From positions 1 through 6,406 of the forward strand of contig CALQNE010000199.1 of assembly GCA_943331855.1 (NCBI GenBank): 6,406 nucleotides of DNA, read 5' to 3'. A program made the translations under genes and the position numbers. The notes under the pieces were generated by a model, which saw only the letters and a program-made list of their open reading frames with translations, was not told the origin of the DNA and searched no databases. This document shows, in pieces, positions 6,184-6,406 of this stretch (position 1 is the stretch's first letter; the number at the start of each line of letters is the position of its first letter). This DNA is from Bordetella parapertussis. GTDB lineage: Bacteria > Pseudomonadota > Gammaproteobacteria > Burkholderiales > Burkholderiaceae_B.

Positions 6184-6406
6184 ATGAAAAATATAAGTCA
6201 TTATCCTGCCCTGGCCTTTGTAGACATAGAAACTACGGGTTCGCATTTTGAACGAGATCGCATTACCGAAATCGGTATCAAAACGCTTAGCCACGGTCAA
6301 GAGACTATATGGGAAAGTTTGCTCAATCCAGAGACGTTTATTCCGCTAAATATTCAAAGGCTGACTGGTATCTCACCACAGATGGTGGCAGTGCACAGGC
6401 GCCTGC
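6184..6406 (+). CDS. DnaQ-like 3'-5' exonuclease (DEDD family), N-terminal part, cut by window edge
   Basis: Seventy-four codons are visible. FVDIETTG at residues 12-19 is the ExoI motif, with Asp14 and Glu16 as the first two metal-binding acidic residues of the DEDD exonucleases. RITEIGI (26-32) and the LLNPETFIP...IQRLTGIS stretch (46-64) are conserved family features. The ExoII and ExoIII motifs lie beyond the window. The start resembles the pol III epsilon subunit and, more closely, proteins from Betaproteobacteria in which an exonuclease domain is joined to a GIY-YIG (UvrC/Cho-like) nuclease; that C-terminus cannot be seen here. The ATG follows the transporter stop by seven bases, with a weak TTAGG upstream. 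The last codons read MVAVHRRL where relatives usually read MVA-x-AP-x-F, so the frame may be disturbed at the very end. Confidence 0.82.
   Translation, partial: MKNISHYPALAFVDIETTGSHFERDRITEIGIKTLSHGQETIWESLLNPETFIPLNIQRLTGISPQMVAVHRRL

Noticed and set aside
1..6406. A defence island, toxin-antitoxin pair, CRISPR array or mobile element
   Set aside because: No repeat arrays, transposase, integrase, terminal inverted repeats or recognisable defence domains were seen; the exonuclease and ABC genes are of housekeeping types.

Overview
The window is an ordinary-looking chromosomal stretch from a Gram-negative bacterium, most likely a proteobacterium. Several proteins carry Sec-type signal peptides or membrane anchors, Shine-Dalgarno sequences are of the AAGGA/AGGTGA kind, and base composition is moderate. 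The last gene begins like the DnaQ-type exonuclease proteins I associate with Betaproteobacteria. I cannot fix the genus. I see no rRNA, tRNA, CRISPR array, insertion sequence, phage gene or attachment site.

Layout. At the left edge, on the minus strand, is the N-terminal 88 residues of a J-domain co-chaperone with an intact HPD motif. It is divergent from a plus-strand gene for a membrane-anchored tetratricopeptide-repeat (TPR) protein of 454 residues. The shared 274-base upstream region holds an extended -10 element facing the J-domain gene, a small dyad overlapping it, and a nested inverted repeat. The TPR gene converges, across 37 bases, with a minus-strand gene for a secreted alpha/beta hydrolase (GESMGG nucleophile elbow). 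That hydrolase is divergent from a plus-strand gene for an exported beta-lactamase-fold serine hydrolase (SVGK, YHS and GYGGQ motifs), whose start codon is uncertain. A good intrinsic terminator follows.

The right-hand third holds a complete MsbA/ABCB-type half-transporter (six membrane segments plus one ATPase domain, all nucleotide-binding motifs present). Seven bases after its stop codon comes the start of a DEDD-family 3'-5' exonuclease gene that runs off the window. These two are probably cotranscribed.

How the genes relate. The two exported hydrolases, back to back over a short divergent region, are the only pair that looks like a possible functional unit, with related extracytoplasmic hydrolysis as the inferred theme. 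The TPR protein may face the same compartment, but nothing in the sequence ties it to them. The transporter-exonuclease pair looks like a housekeeping operon. I did not find convincing evidence of a new multi-gene system. The points most worth checking are the hydrolase pair, the ambiguous start of the beta-lactamase-fold gene, the unusual N-terminal domain of the TPR protein, and a possible 5-base insertion at the very end of the exonuclease reading frame.
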